Assembly: GCA_046331465.1 (NCBI GenBank)
Contig: JAXLQV010000001.1
Coordinates: 682,001 to 746,000, forward strand
Reading direction: 5' to 3'
Length of the DNA stretch: 64,000 bases
Source of the DNA: UBA5066 sp046331465
GTDB lineage: Bacteria > Acidobacteriota > Thermoanaerobaculia > UBA5066
Shown: one piece after another, positions 8,104-16,355 of the stretch
Layout: each line of letters opens with the position of its first letter
Position numbering within the stretch: the first letter of the stretch is position 1
Notes under the pieces: model-generated
Seen by the model: the letters and a program-made list of their open reading frames with translations, nothing else
Databases searched by the model: none
What the model was told of the DNA's origin: nothing
Program-made: the position numbers and the translations under genes

Positions 8104-10101
8104 ATGAGGCTCTCCCCGCCCCTCCTCGCTCCCGCCCTCCCGGGGCTCCTTCTCCTCGCCCTCCTGCCGGCCGGCGCGCGCGCGGCCGACCCGCCGATCG
8201 ACACCTCGCCTCCTCCCGCGCCGGTGAAGCTCGTCTTCGTCCACCACTCGACGGGCGAGGGGTGGCTCGCGGACGACGGGGGCGGGCTCGGAATCGCCCT
8301 GCGCGACGCCGGCTGGTTCGTGAGCGACACGAACTACGGCTGGGGTCCTCCCGACGCGGACGCGGGGGACGGGACGATCGGCGACCACACGGACATCGGG
8401 AACTGGTGGTCGTGGTTCGTCGGTCCCCACCGCGACACCTATGTCGCCGCCCTCCTCTCCGAGAGCGGGCCTCACTGCGACTACTCCCGGCGTGCCTCCG
8501 ACCCGGGCGGCGCGAACCGGGTCGTGATGTTCAAGTCGTGCTTCCCGAACTCGCAGCTCGGCGGAAGCCCGTCGGACCCGGTCCCGTCCATCGCCTCGAA
8601 CCCGCTTCGCGGCGAGGGGAGCGGCTCCGAGTACCACACGGTCGCGAACGCGAAAGGGATCTACCTCGCGCTGCGCGACTACTTCGCGACGCGGACCGAC
8701 GTCCTCTGGGTCGTCGTCACGGCGCCGCCGCTCACCCCGGCGTCGACGGACGCCGCCGCCGCCTCGAATGCCCGCGCCTTCAACGAGTGGCTCGTGAACG
8801 AGTGGCTCGTCGGCTACCCGCAGAGGAACGTCTTCGTCTTCGACTTCTACAACGTCCTCACTTCGGACGGCGGCTCGACGCGGACGAACGACCCGGGGGC
8901 GAACGATCTCGGCTGGGCCGACGGGAACCACCACCGGGTGCGTGGCGGAGTCGTCGAGCACCTCCGGACCGTGGCGAACGACACGTCCGCCTACGGCAGC
9001 TCCCCCGACGACAGCCACCCGACCGGCGCGGGCGGCCTCAAGGCGAGCGGCGAGCTCGTCCCGCTCCTGAACGCGGCGTGGCACTGCTGGCAGGGGACCG
9101 GGGCCTGCCCGACGGCGACGACGCCCCCCGCCTGCACGATCGGCTGCTTCGCCGTCGTCCCGGCGGAGGCGGAGGCCGGGAGCGCCCTCGGCTTCTCCGC
9201 GACGTCGAAGGTCGAGGGGTGCACGGGTGTGGCGTCCTACGACTGGGACTTCGGCGACGGCAGCCCGCACGGCGCCGGAGCGAGCGCGACGCACGCCTAC
9301 GCGGCGGGGACGTGGACCTGGCGCCTCACGGTCACGTCGGGAAGCGGGAGCTGCACGCGCACGGGGACGGTCGTCGCGACGACGGGCGGGGGAGGCGGAG
9401 GGGGCGGCACGGCGTGGGCCGCGATCGTCCCCGCGGTGGCGCATTCGCCGGGGGACAAGGGGAGCCTCTGGCGGACGGACCTCGCCGTCGTGAACCCCGG
9501 CAGCTCCCTCGCGAGCCTGACGCTGACCTTCGTGCCGGTCGACGGCGTGCCGTCGACGCGGACGTCGACGCTCGCGGCGAACGGGACGCGCGAGTGGGCC
9601 GACGTCCTCGTCGCGCTCTTCGGCGTCGCGTCGGACGCGAGCGCGTCCGGTGCGCTCGGCATCGCTTCGGACCGGACGCTCTGCGTCGCGTCGCGGACCT
9701 TCAACCAGGGAGAGAGCGGGACGTTCGGCGGCTTCCTTCCCGCGGTGGAGCCGAAGGACGCCCTTTCGCCGGGGCAGACCGGAGTCCTCCCGCAGCTCGC
9801 GCGCAACGCCCTCTTCCGGACGAACGTCGGCGTCGCGAACCTCGGGAGCTCGGCCGTGACCGCGCGGCTCCGGCTCTGGGACGCCGACGGCGTCGCGGTG
9901 GGAGCGCCGATCGACGTGAGCGTCCCGCCGGGCGCCCTCAACCAGGTCGTCGACCCGTTCGGCGTCGCCGGCGCGGGGGACCGCGACGTCGCGTACGCGA
10001 CCGTCGAGGTGACGACGCCCGGCGGCCTCGCGTGGGCCTACGCCTCGGTCATCGACAACCGGACGGGGGACCCGACGATCGTTCCGCTCGAGGTCCCGTG
10101 A
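8104..10101 (+). CDS. Secreted SGNH-like protein with PKD domain and shared C-terminal module
   Basis: 665 residues. A signal peptide covers residues 1 to about 28. Residues about 35-330 look like an SGNH/GDSL-type fold: the first block is VKLVFVHHSTGEGW in place of the usual GDS motif, and DDSHPTGAGGLKASGELVPL late in the domain looks like the Asp-His block. A PKD domain follows (near SYDWDFGDGSPHGAGASATH), then a run of glycines, then a module of about 228 residues starting near WAAIVPAVAHSPGDKGSLWR and ending DPTIVPLEVP. The same module ends the next two genes. A surface or secreted carbohydrate/ester-binding role is inferred; catalytic competence is doubtful because the nucleophile block is unusual. 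Confidence 0.8.
   Translation: MRLSPPLLAPALPGLLLLALLPAGARAADPPIDTSPPPAPVKLVFVHHSTGEGWLADDGGGLGIALRDAGWFVSDTNYGWGPPDADAGDGTIGDHTDIGNWWSWFVGPHRDTYVAALLSESGPHCDYSRRASDPGGANRVVMFKSCFPNSQLGGSPSDPVPSIASNPLRGEGSGSEYHTVANAKGIYLALRDYFATRTDVLWVVVTAPPLTPASTDAAAASNARAFNEWLVNEWLVGYPQRNVFVFDFYNVLTSDGGSTRTNDPGANDLGWADGNHHRVRGGVVEHLRTVANDTSAYGSSPDDSHPTGAGGLKASGELVPLLNAAWHCWQGTGACPTATTPPACTIGCFAVVPAEAEAGSALGFSATSKVEGCTGVASYDWDFGDGSPHGAGASATHAYAAGTWTWRLTVTSGSGSCTRTGTVVATTGGGGGGGGTAWAAIVPAVAHSPGDKGSLWRTDLAVVNPGSSLASLTLTFVPVDGVPSTRTSTLAANGTREWADVLVALFGVASDASASGALGIASDRTLCVASRTFNQGESGTFGGFLPAVEPKDALSPGQTGVLPQLARNALFRTNVGVANLGSSAVTARLRLWDADGVAVGAPIDVSVPPGALNQVVDPFGVAGAGDRDVAYATVEVTTPGGLAWAYASVIDNRTGDPTIVPLEVP
9415..10101 (+). 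repeat. C-terminal module, copy 1
   Basis: About 228 residues opening with VPAVAHSPGDKGSLWRTDLA and closing with YASVIDNRTGDPTIVPLEVP. Shared landmarks with copies 2 and 3 are GSLWRTD, SGALxIASxR, VLPQLxR, RTNVGxxNxG, TPGG and ASVIDN. The content looks like two beta-sandwich halves. Confidence 0.85.
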
Positions 10102-10114
10102 GGGAGGGCGAGCC

Positions 10115-12157
10115 GTGACCCTCCGCGACCGCACCCTCCTGTTCGCCCTGAAGTGGGCCCTCGCGGCCCTGGTCCTCCTGACGATCCTCCTCTGGAGCCG
10201 GGCGACGTCGGCCCTCCCGCAGTCCTGCGCGGGGGCCGAGCCGCCGCTCGTCACGACCCTCGACGTGAGGCAGCCGAACACCCTCGCCGAGCCGGCTCCG
10301 CGGGCCTCGTACCGCGACCCGGCGTTCGGCCGCTGCGTCACGCGGGTGACGGACCGGACCGGGGACGTCGAATCCGGCGACCCGTCCCGCGGCCTGAAGG
10401 ACGAGTACTCCCGGGTCCAGGCGTGGAACGCCGACGGGTCGCTCTTTCTCCTCCGCGGCCTCGCCGGAACGACGTACGTCTGGGACGCCGCCACCCTCCG
10501 GAAGGTCCGGAAGCTCCCCGACGTCGTCGAGACCGAGCCACGCTGGGACGCGACGGACCCGAAGATCCTCTGGGCGAACGACGGGACGCGGCTCCTGCGC
10601 GTCGACGCGACGACCGGGGAGGTGACGACGTGGCGCGACTTTGCCGGCGTCGTCCCCGGCCGGACGCTGACGTACGTCTGGACGCGATGGGAGGGGAGCC
10701 CGAGCGCCGACGGGAGGACCTTCGGCCTGATGGCCGAGGACGAGGCGTACGAGGTCGTCGCCTTCCTCGTCTACGACCTCGCCGCCGACCGGGTCGTCGC
10801 GACGCGCGACGTGAGCGCGTTCCCCGCGGCCCGCGCGACGGACAACGTCTCGATCAGCCTCTCGGGACGCTTCTTCCTCGCGCAGTGCGACGCCTGCCCG
10901 GCCGCGACGCTCGGCACCGACGCGAACCCGTGCGGCCTGATGGCCTGGGACCGCGACCTGAAGAACGGCCGCGGGCTCATCCGCGCCGTCGGGCACGGCG
11001 ACGTCGCGTACGACGCGTCCGGGCGGGAGGTCTTCGCCTATCAGGACAACGACACGGACGAGATCGCGTACGTCGACCTCGAGACCGGCGCGCGGACGGC
11101 GCTCCTCTCGATCGACTTCTCGAGGACGCCGATCGGCCTCCACTTCTCCGGCCGGTCCGTACGCCGCCCGGGGTGGGCGGTCGTTTCGACGCACGACGCG
11201 ACGCGGACCTCGGAGGCGTGGATGGACGACTCCGTCTTCCTCGTCGAGCTGAAGCCGGGCGGGGGCGTCGTCCGCCTCGCCCACACCCGCTCCCTCGTCG
11301 ACCCGGCGCAGGAGCACGACTACTGGGCCGAGCCGCACGCGACCGCGAACCGCGACCTGACGAAGGTCCTCTTCACGTCGAACTGGGGGCGCTCGGGGAC
11401 GGAGGAGGTCGACACGTACCTCGTGACGCTGCCGCCCGGCTGGGCGGGCGAGGCCGCCTGCACGCCGCTCCACGTGAAGACGGTCCCGGCGGCGGCGCAC
11501 GCGCCCGGCGCGTACGGAAGCCTCTGGCGGACCGACGTGGCCGTCGTGAACGCGACGGGCGCGGGGGCGTGCCTCGAGGTCCGCTTCACCCCCGCCGGCG
11601 GCGGGGAGGCGCGGACGTGGAGCGGCACGACGGCGCCCGGGACGCGCCTTTTCTCCGACGTCCTCGTCTCGCTCCTCGGCGTGGGGGCGGAGGAGAGAGC
11701 CTCGGGCGCGCTCCGCATCGCGTCGGACCGCCCGCTCGTCGTCTCCTCGCGGACCTGGAACGCGACGGAGAACGGCACGTACGGGGCGCACCTCGCGGGC
11801 GTGGGAGAGGAGCGCGCGGTGACGGAGGGGAGGCCGGGGGTCCTGCCGCAGCTGAAGAGGGGAGCGGCGAGCCGGACGAACGTCGGCCTGACGAACCCCG
11901 GGACGACCGAGGCGACGGGGTCGATCCGCCTCTTCGCCGCGAACGGGACGGCCCTCGGGAGCGCGAAGGCCGTGGCCGTCCCGGCGGGGGCGCTCGTCCA
12001 GGTGGACGACGTCTTCGCGGCGTGCGGGGCGGGGGACGCGGCGATCGCCTGGGCGCGCGTCGACGTGGCGACTCCGGGAGGGGCGCTCTTCGCCTACGCC
12101 TCCGTCATCGACAACGCGACGTCCGACCCGACGATCGTCCCGGTGATCGTCCCGTGA
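10115..12157 (+). CDS. Secreted beta-propeller-like protein with shared C-terminal module
   Basis: 680 residues from a GTG preceded by GGGAGGGCGA. An N-terminal membrane/signal segment follows RDRTLLFALK. Residues about 35-445 have repeated beta segments with Asp/Trp pairs (SYRDPAFGRCVTRVTDR, YVWDAATLRKVRKLPDVV, IAYVDLETGARTALLSIDF), like WD40/TolB-type propellers. The last 228 residues are the second copy of the module found in the genes on either side. The stop is 11 bases before the next GTG, and the linker sequences before genes two and three are nearly the same, as expected if the genes arose by duplication. Function is unknown; extracellular binding is the likely role. Confidence 0.8.
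   Translation: MTLRDRTLLFALKWALAALVLLTILLWSRATSALPQSCAGAEPPLVTTLDVRQPNTLAEPAPRASYRDPAFGRCVTRVTDRTGDVESGDPSRGLKDEYSRVQAWNADGSLFLLRGLAGTTYVWDAATLRKVRKLPDVVETEPRWDATDPKILWANDGTRLLRVDATTGEVTTWRDFAGVVPGRTLTYVWTRWEGSPSADGRTFGLMAEDEAYEVVAFLVYDLAADRVVATRDVSAFPAARATDNVSISLSGRFFLAQCDACPAATLGTDANPCGLMAWDRDLKNGRGLIRAVGHGDVAYDASGREVFAYQDNDTDEIAYVDLETGARTALLSIDFSRTPIGLHFSGRSVRRPGWAVVSTHDATRTSEAWMDDSVFLVELKPGGGVVRLAHTRSLVDPAQEHDYWAEPHATANRDLTKVLFTSNWGRSGTEEVDTYLVTLPPGWAGEAACTPLHVKTVPAAAHAPGAYGSLWRTDVAVVNATGAGACLEVRFTPAGGGEARTWSGTTAPGTRLFSDVLVSLLGVGAEERASGALRIASDRPLVVSSRTWNATENGTYGAHLAGVGEERAVTEGRPGVLPQLKRGAASRTNVGLTNPGTTEATGSIRLFAANGTALGSAKAVAVPAGALVQVDDVFAACGAGDAAIAWARVDVATPGGALFAYASVIDNATSDPTIVPVIVP
11471..12157 (+). 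repeat. C-terminal module, copy 2
   Basis: Opens HVKTVPAAAHAPGAYGSLWR and closes NATSDPTIVPVIVP. It is closer to copy 3 than to copy 1: both have SSRTxNAxExGTYGAHLAGV and AxxALVQVDDVFxACGAGDA-type segments. Confidence 0.85.
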
Positions 12158-12168
12158 GGAGGTGAGCC

Positions 12169-14316
12169 GTGGCCTTTCGCGAGCGGACCCTCCTTCTCGC
12201 CTTCAAGCTCGCGCTCGCCACTCTCCTGCTTCTCTTCCTCCTCCTCCACGCCCGTCCGGCGGCGGGCGCGACGTACGTCGTCTCGCCGTCGGGAGACGAC
12301 GCGAATGCGGGCACCTCGGAGCGGCCCTGGCGGACGTTCGCGCACGCGGCCGCCGTCGCCGGCCCGGGCGACCTCGTGTCGTTCCGCGGAGGGGCGTACG
12401 CGGTCCCGGACGAGGTCGGCCTGACGCGCTCGGGGACGAGCGCCGCGCCGATCTCGTTCGTGGCGTGGACCGGCGAGACCCCGGTCCTGGACGGCGGCGG
12501 CGGGCCGGGAAGCATCGTCCACGTCCACCCGGGCGTCTCGCACATCCGCCTCTCGGGCTTCACGGTCCGCGGTTTCCGGGTCTGGGGGCTCTTCCTCGAA
12601 GGGGGAAATCGCGGCGTCGTCCTGGACCACCTCGACGTCTCGGGGGGCGAGGCGTGCCTCCGCCTGACCGACGGCAACTCGGGCGACGCGGCGCTCCAGG
12701 GGGGCGTCGAGGACGTCCTCGTCGAGGACGGCACGTTCCACGACTCGGCGTACACGGTCATCGACTGCACGCCCGGCCCGTGCGACGGGACGACGTTCCG
12801 GCGCCTCGAGGTGAGGGGCGGGGGGCTCGGGAGCGGCATCTCCTTCGGGGCCGACGGCATCGGCCTCGAGAAGGGGCGCGCGGTCGTCGTCGAGGAGTGC
12901 TGGGTCCACGACAACGGAGGGGACGGCGTCGACCTGAACTCGCGCGACACCTCGGGCAACGTGACGGGCGTCGTCGTCCGGCGGAACCGCGTCTCGGGGA
13001 ACCGGCTCATGGGGATCAAGCTCTGGGCGGGCGGCCGGATGGAGAACAACGCCGTCTGGGGCCAGGGGATCACGCCCGTGATGCTCGGCCGCTTCCCGGG
13101 CAGCTACGTCGTCGTGAACAACACGGTCGCGTTCAACATGTGGGACGCCGCGTTCGCCGAGCGCGACTACTCGCTCGTGGCGGGCTACCCGTGGGACGAC
13201 GGGACGGCGCCCGCGATCGCGCTGACGCTCGTCGGGAACGTCTTCGCGTTCAACACGGGCCCCGCGGTGGGGAGCCCGACGGGGATCTACCTCGGGCCGA
13301 AGGTGACGCTCGTCGAGCGGAACAACCTCTGGTGGAGCCGCGAGGACAACGAGCTGCAGGCCGACTTCGTGACGGGCCGCTCCCCTGAGTTCGGCCGCGC
13401 CGAGATCCTGGACGGCACGTGGCGGGCCGCCTCGGGCCAGGGCGCCGGCGACCTCGGCGCCGACCCGCGCTTCGCGGGGGCGTGGCCTTCGGTCGACCTC
13501 CACCTCCTCGAGGGGAGCCCGGCGATCGACGCGGCGGACGCGGCGCTCGCCCCTTCGGTCGACCTCGAGGGACGGGCGCGCGACTCCCGGCCGGACGTCG
13601 GCGCGTACGAGAAGGGGAGCGCGTCGCCGCAGCCGTACGTCCGCGTCGTCCCGGCGGTGGCGCACGCCCCCGGCAGCTGGGGAAGCCTCTGGCGGACCGA
13701 CGTCGATGCGGTGAACCCGGGCGCGCCGGCGACGGCGACGCTCACCTTCCGGACCGCGGGCGGAGACGTCTCGACGCGGACGACGGCGATCCCGACCGGC
13801 GCGACGCGCTTCCCCGACGTCCTCGCGACGCTCTTCGGCGTCGGGGCGGACGCGAAGGCCTCGGGCGCGCTCGAGATCGCGTCGGAACGCCCGCTCGTCG
13901 TCTCGTCGCGGACCTTCAACGCCGCCGAGAGCGGGACGTACGGTGCGCACCTCGCGGGCGTCACCGAGGCGCGGGCCGCGACGCCGGGGCGGCCGGGGGT
14001 CCTCCCTCAGCTGAAGCGGAGCGCGGCCGTGCGGACGAACGTCGGCCTGACGAACCTCGGCACGGCCGGGGTGACGGCCGCGATCCGCCTCTTCGCGGCC
14101 GACGGGACCGCCCTCGGCGGCGAATCGCTCGTCGAGGTCCCGGCGGGCGCGCTCGTCCAGGTCGACGACGTCTTCTCCGCCTGCGGGGCGGGCGACGCCG
14201 CAATCGCCTGGGCGCGGGTCGAGGTGCGGACGCCCGGCGGGCGCGCCTTCGCCTACGCGTCGGTCATCGACAACGCGACGGGCGACCCGACGATCGTTCC
14301 CCTGATCGTCCCGTGA
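12169..14316 (+). CDS. Secreted parallel beta-helix protein with shared C-terminal module
   Basis: 715 residues from a GTG behind GAGGAGGTGA. The leader (RERTLLLAFKLALATLLLLF) is clearly related to that of the preceding gene. TYVVSPSGDDANAGTSERPW and then RTFAHAAAVAGPGD is the start of DUF1565-type right-handed beta-helix proteins; repeated strands with Asn and Gly turns run to about residue 480 (VVVEECWVHDNGGDGVDLNS, RNRVSGNRLMGIKLWAGGR). SPAIDAADAALAPSVDLEGR closes the helix, as is common in this class. The last 228 residues are copy 3 of the shared module. Beta-helix proteins of this type bind or cleave polysaccharides; no lyase catalytic set is identified. Confidence 0.85.
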   Translation: MAFRERTLLLAFKLALATLLLLFLLLHARPAAGATYVVSPSGDDANAGTSERPWRTFAHAAAVAGPGDLVSFRGGAYAVPDEVGLTRSGTSAAPISFVAWTGETPVLDGGGGPGSIVHVHPGVSHIRLSGFTVRGFRVWGLFLEGGNRGVVLDHLDVSGGEACLRLTDGNSGDAALQGGVEDVLVEDGTFHDSAYTVIDCTPGPCDGTTFRRLEVRGGGLGSGISFGADGIGLEKGRAVVVEECWVHDNGGDGVDLNSRDTSGNVTGVVVRRNRVSGNRLMGIKLWAGGRMENNAVWGQGITPVMLGRFPGSYVVVNNTVAFNMWDAAFAERDYSLVAGYPWDDGTAPAIALTLVGNVFAFNTGPAVGSPTGIYLGPKVTLVERNNLWWSREDNELQADFVTGRSPEFGRAEILDGTWRAASGQGAGDLGADPRFAGAWPSVDLHLLEGSPAIDAADAALAPSVDLEGRARDSRPDVGAYEKGSASPQPYVRVVPAVAHAPGSWGSLWRTDVDAVNPGAPATATLTFRTAGGDVSTRTTAIPTGATRFPDVLATLFGVGADAKASGALEIASERPLVVSSRTFNAAESGTYGAHLAGVTEARAATPGRPGVLPQLKRSAAVRTNVGLTNLGTAGVTAAIRLFAADGTALGGESLVEVPAGALVQVDDVFSACGAGDAAIAWARVEVRTPGGRAFAYASVIDNATGDPTIVPLIVP
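13633..14316 (+). repeat. C-terminal module, copy 3
   Basis: Opens PYVRVVPAVAHAPGSWGSLW and closes NATGDPTIVPLIVP. All three copies end two residues after the same IVP/EVP motif, so the module always reaches the extreme C-terminus. Confidence 0.85.
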
Positions 14317-14322
14317 GCCGCG

Positions 14323-15327
14323 CTACAGCGCGCTCGTCCCGGGCGGGACGAGCGCGTCGACGCGGGCGGCGTCCTCGTCGGTGATCGTCACGTCGAGCGC
14401 GGCGATGGCGTCCTCGAGCTGCTCCAACGTCCTCGGCCCGATGATCGTCGACGTGACGGCGGGGTGGCGGAGCGTCCACTTCAGGGCGAAGCGCGCGAGC
14501 GACGGCCCCTTCTCCTCCGCGAGCTTCAGGAGCTCCTCGACGACCTCGATCCGCCGCGCGAACTTCGGGTTCCCGAGGTCGCCGATCCACTTGACGGCGC
14601 GGGGCGTGTCGAGCGGGTTCGCCTGCCCCCTGCGGTACTTGCCGGTGAGCCATCCCCCCTCGAGCGGGCTCCAGACCATGTTCCCGATCCCGAAGCGCTG
14701 CGTCACGGGGAAGTGGTCGACCTCCATCGTCCGGCGGAGGATCGAGTAGGGGGGCTGGAGCGAGACCCACCGCTCCCAGCCGTTCTTCTCCGAGAGCCAG
14801 AGCGTCTCGACGAGCTCCCACGCCTCGAGGCGGACCGTCCACGGGCTCACGCCCGGGTCCGACGCGTGGCTCGTCGAGCAGCCGACGTAACGGACCTTCC
14901 CCTGTCTCACGAGGTCGGTGAGCGCCGAGAGGGTCTCCTCCCACGGCGTCGTCCGGTCGGGGCGGTGGATCTGGTAGAGGTCGATGACGTCGGTCCCGAG
15001 GCGCCGCAGGCTCGCCTCGACCTGCTCCTGGATCGCCTTCCGCGAGAGCCCCTGCTCGTTCGGCCCGGGGCCCATCCGCGACCAGACCTTCGTCGCGAGG
15101 ACCGCCTGGCTCCGCCGCCCCGCGAGGGCCTTCCCGACGATCTCCTCCGACGAGCCCTCGCCGTAGTTGTTCGACGTGTCGACGAAGTTGATCCCCGCGT
15201 CGAGCGCGCGGTGGACGATCCGCACGCACTCCGCCTCGTCCGTGTTCCCCCAGCGGCCGAGCATCATCGTCCCGAGGCAGAGGGGGGAGACCTTCAGGCC
15301 CGATCGGCCGAGGTTCCGGTACTCCAT
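14323..15327 (-). CDS. Aldo/keto reductase
   Basis: 334 residues, typical length. MEYRNLGRSGLKVSPLCLGT is the standard start of the family. The catalytic set is visible: Asp and Tyr in NFVDTSNNYGEGSSEE, Lys in AVLATKVWSR, His in DLYQIHRPD. The NADPH-binding end reads STIIGPRTLEQLEDA. The family reduces aldehydes and ketones with NADPH; the substrate cannot be told. It converges with the beta-helix gene, six bases apart, with no room for a separate terminator. Confidence 0.92.
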   Translation of the reverse strand: MEYRNLGRSGLKVSPLCLGTMMLGRWGNTDEAECVRIVHRALDAGINFVDTSNNYGEGSSEEIVGKALAGRRSQAVLATKVWSRMGPGPNEQGLSRKAIQEQVEASLRRLGTDVIDLYQIHRPDRTTPWEETLSALTDLVRQGKVRYVGCSTSHASDPGVSPWTVRLEAWELVETLWLSEKNGWERWVSLQPPYSILRRTMEVDHFPVTQRFGIGNMVWSPLEGGWLTGKYRRGQANPLDTPRAVKWIGDLGNPKFARRIEVVEELLKLAEEKGPSLARFALKWTLRHPAVTSTIIGPRTLEQLEDAIAALDVTITDEDAARVDALVPPGTSAL

Positions 15328-15372
15328 GGCGTCCTCCCGCGGCGGCGCCGCGCCCCGAGTATGCCGAAGGGC

Positions 15373-15378
15373 TAGACT
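15373..15378 (+). promoter_or_regulatory. Candidate -10 box TAGACT
   Basis: TAGACT lies 79 bases before the ATG at 15458 in the gap between divergent genes. It would give a leader that includes the hairpin at 15416-15442. Confidence 0.35.
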
Positions 15379-15415
15379 CGGCCGTCAACCCCGATCGTCG
15401 ACGTCCGGGAAGCCG

Positions 15416-15442
15416 TCCCGGCGCCGCCACGCGGCGCCGGGA
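15416..15442 (+). promoter_or_regulatory. 5' leader hairpin
   Basis: TCCCGGCGCCGC (15416-15427) and GCGGCGCCGGGA (15431-15442) make a perfect 12-pair stem with a three-base loop, 15 bases before the ATG at 15458 and just before its GGAGG. Confidence 0.6.
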
Positions 15443-15457
15443 GCCCGCGGAGGAGCC

Positions 15458-16354
15458 ATGATCAAGAAGAGCTGCGGCCTCGCCTCCCTCGTCCTCCTCG
15501 CCCTCTTCGGGGGCTACTTCTGGCTCCTCCACGGGAAGATCGAGACGTTCCCCGCCGTGATCCTCGCGGGCTTCGGGGCGCTCGGCCTCGTCATGGTCGT
15601 CTCGCAGCTGAAGGAGGTGATCTTCGGAGGCGGGGACAGGGGGGTGCTGAAGCGGGCCGAGCAGGGGCTCCCGCTCGAGGACGGGCGGGAGGAGGCGGTC
15701 TGGGGACCGATCGAGCCGCTCGGCGCGACGCTCGAGGCCCCGTTCAGCGGGCGCGTCTGCGTCGCCTACGAGTACGACGCCAAGAGCGGCTCGCGCGGCG
15801 AAGACGACACCGCCTCCACGATCGCGGGCTTCGCCCTCGCCCCCTCGGTCATCCGGTCGAGCCGCGGGGACGTGAACCTCCTCGGCTACGGCCTCCTCGA
15901 CCAGTTCCCGAAGAAGAGCGTCACCGGGCCCGAGGCGCTCGACCGCGCGAACCGGTACGTGGGCTCGACGGCGTTCACGGAGATGGGGCTCACGAAGATC
16001 GGCGCCATGATCTCGGCGATGGACTCCGTGCTGGCCGACGACGACGGCTCGGTGCGGCAGGACATGAAGACGAAGGACGCCTCGCCGGAGGAGCTCGCGG
16101 CCTGCGCGTTCTCGGAGAAGGTCGTCCTCCCCGGCGAGACGGTCACCGCGATCGGGATCTGGGACGCCGCGAAGGGGGGGCTCGTCCCGAAGCTCCGCGG
16201 CAAGTCGACGATCGTCCGCCTCGTGCCGGGGGGCGGCGCGGCCATGGTCGCGCACGCCGGCAAGCGCCCCTGGGGGACCCTCGCCTTCGCGCTCGTCTGG
16301 GCCGGCTTCGCGCACGTCTTCATCTACCTCGTCCTGAGGCTCTCGCCGAAGTGA
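15458..16354 (+). CDS. GIDE-like membrane protein
   Basis: 298 residues, ATG behind GGAGGAGCC. Two N-terminal membrane helices (about residues 6-25 and 32-50) and one C-terminal helix (about 272-293) flank a soluble region. GPIEPLGATLEAPFSGRVCV followed by AYEYDA, then later SEKVVLPGETVTAIGIWDAA, follow the pattern of the GIDE domain found in bacterial proteins related to the mitochondrial ligase MULAN; there is no RING finger. Bacterial members have no settled function. The DNA glycosylase gene begins one base after the stop. The family call is moderate. Confidence 0.65.
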   Translation: MIKKSCGLASLVLLALFGGYFWLLHGKIETFPAVILAGFGALGLVMVVSQLKEVIFGGGDRGVLKRAEQGLPLEDGREEAVWGPIEPLGATLEAPFSGRVCVAYEYDAKSGSRGEDDTASTIAGFALAPSVIRSSRGDVNLLGYGLLDQFPKKSVTGPEALDRANRYVGSTAFTEMGLTKIGAMISAMDSVLADDDGSVRQDMKTKDASPEELAACAFSEKVVLPGETVTAIGIWDAAKGGLVPKLRGKSTIVRLVPGGGAAMVAHAGKRPWGTLAFALVWAGFAHVFIYLVLRLSPK

Positions 16355-16355
16355 C

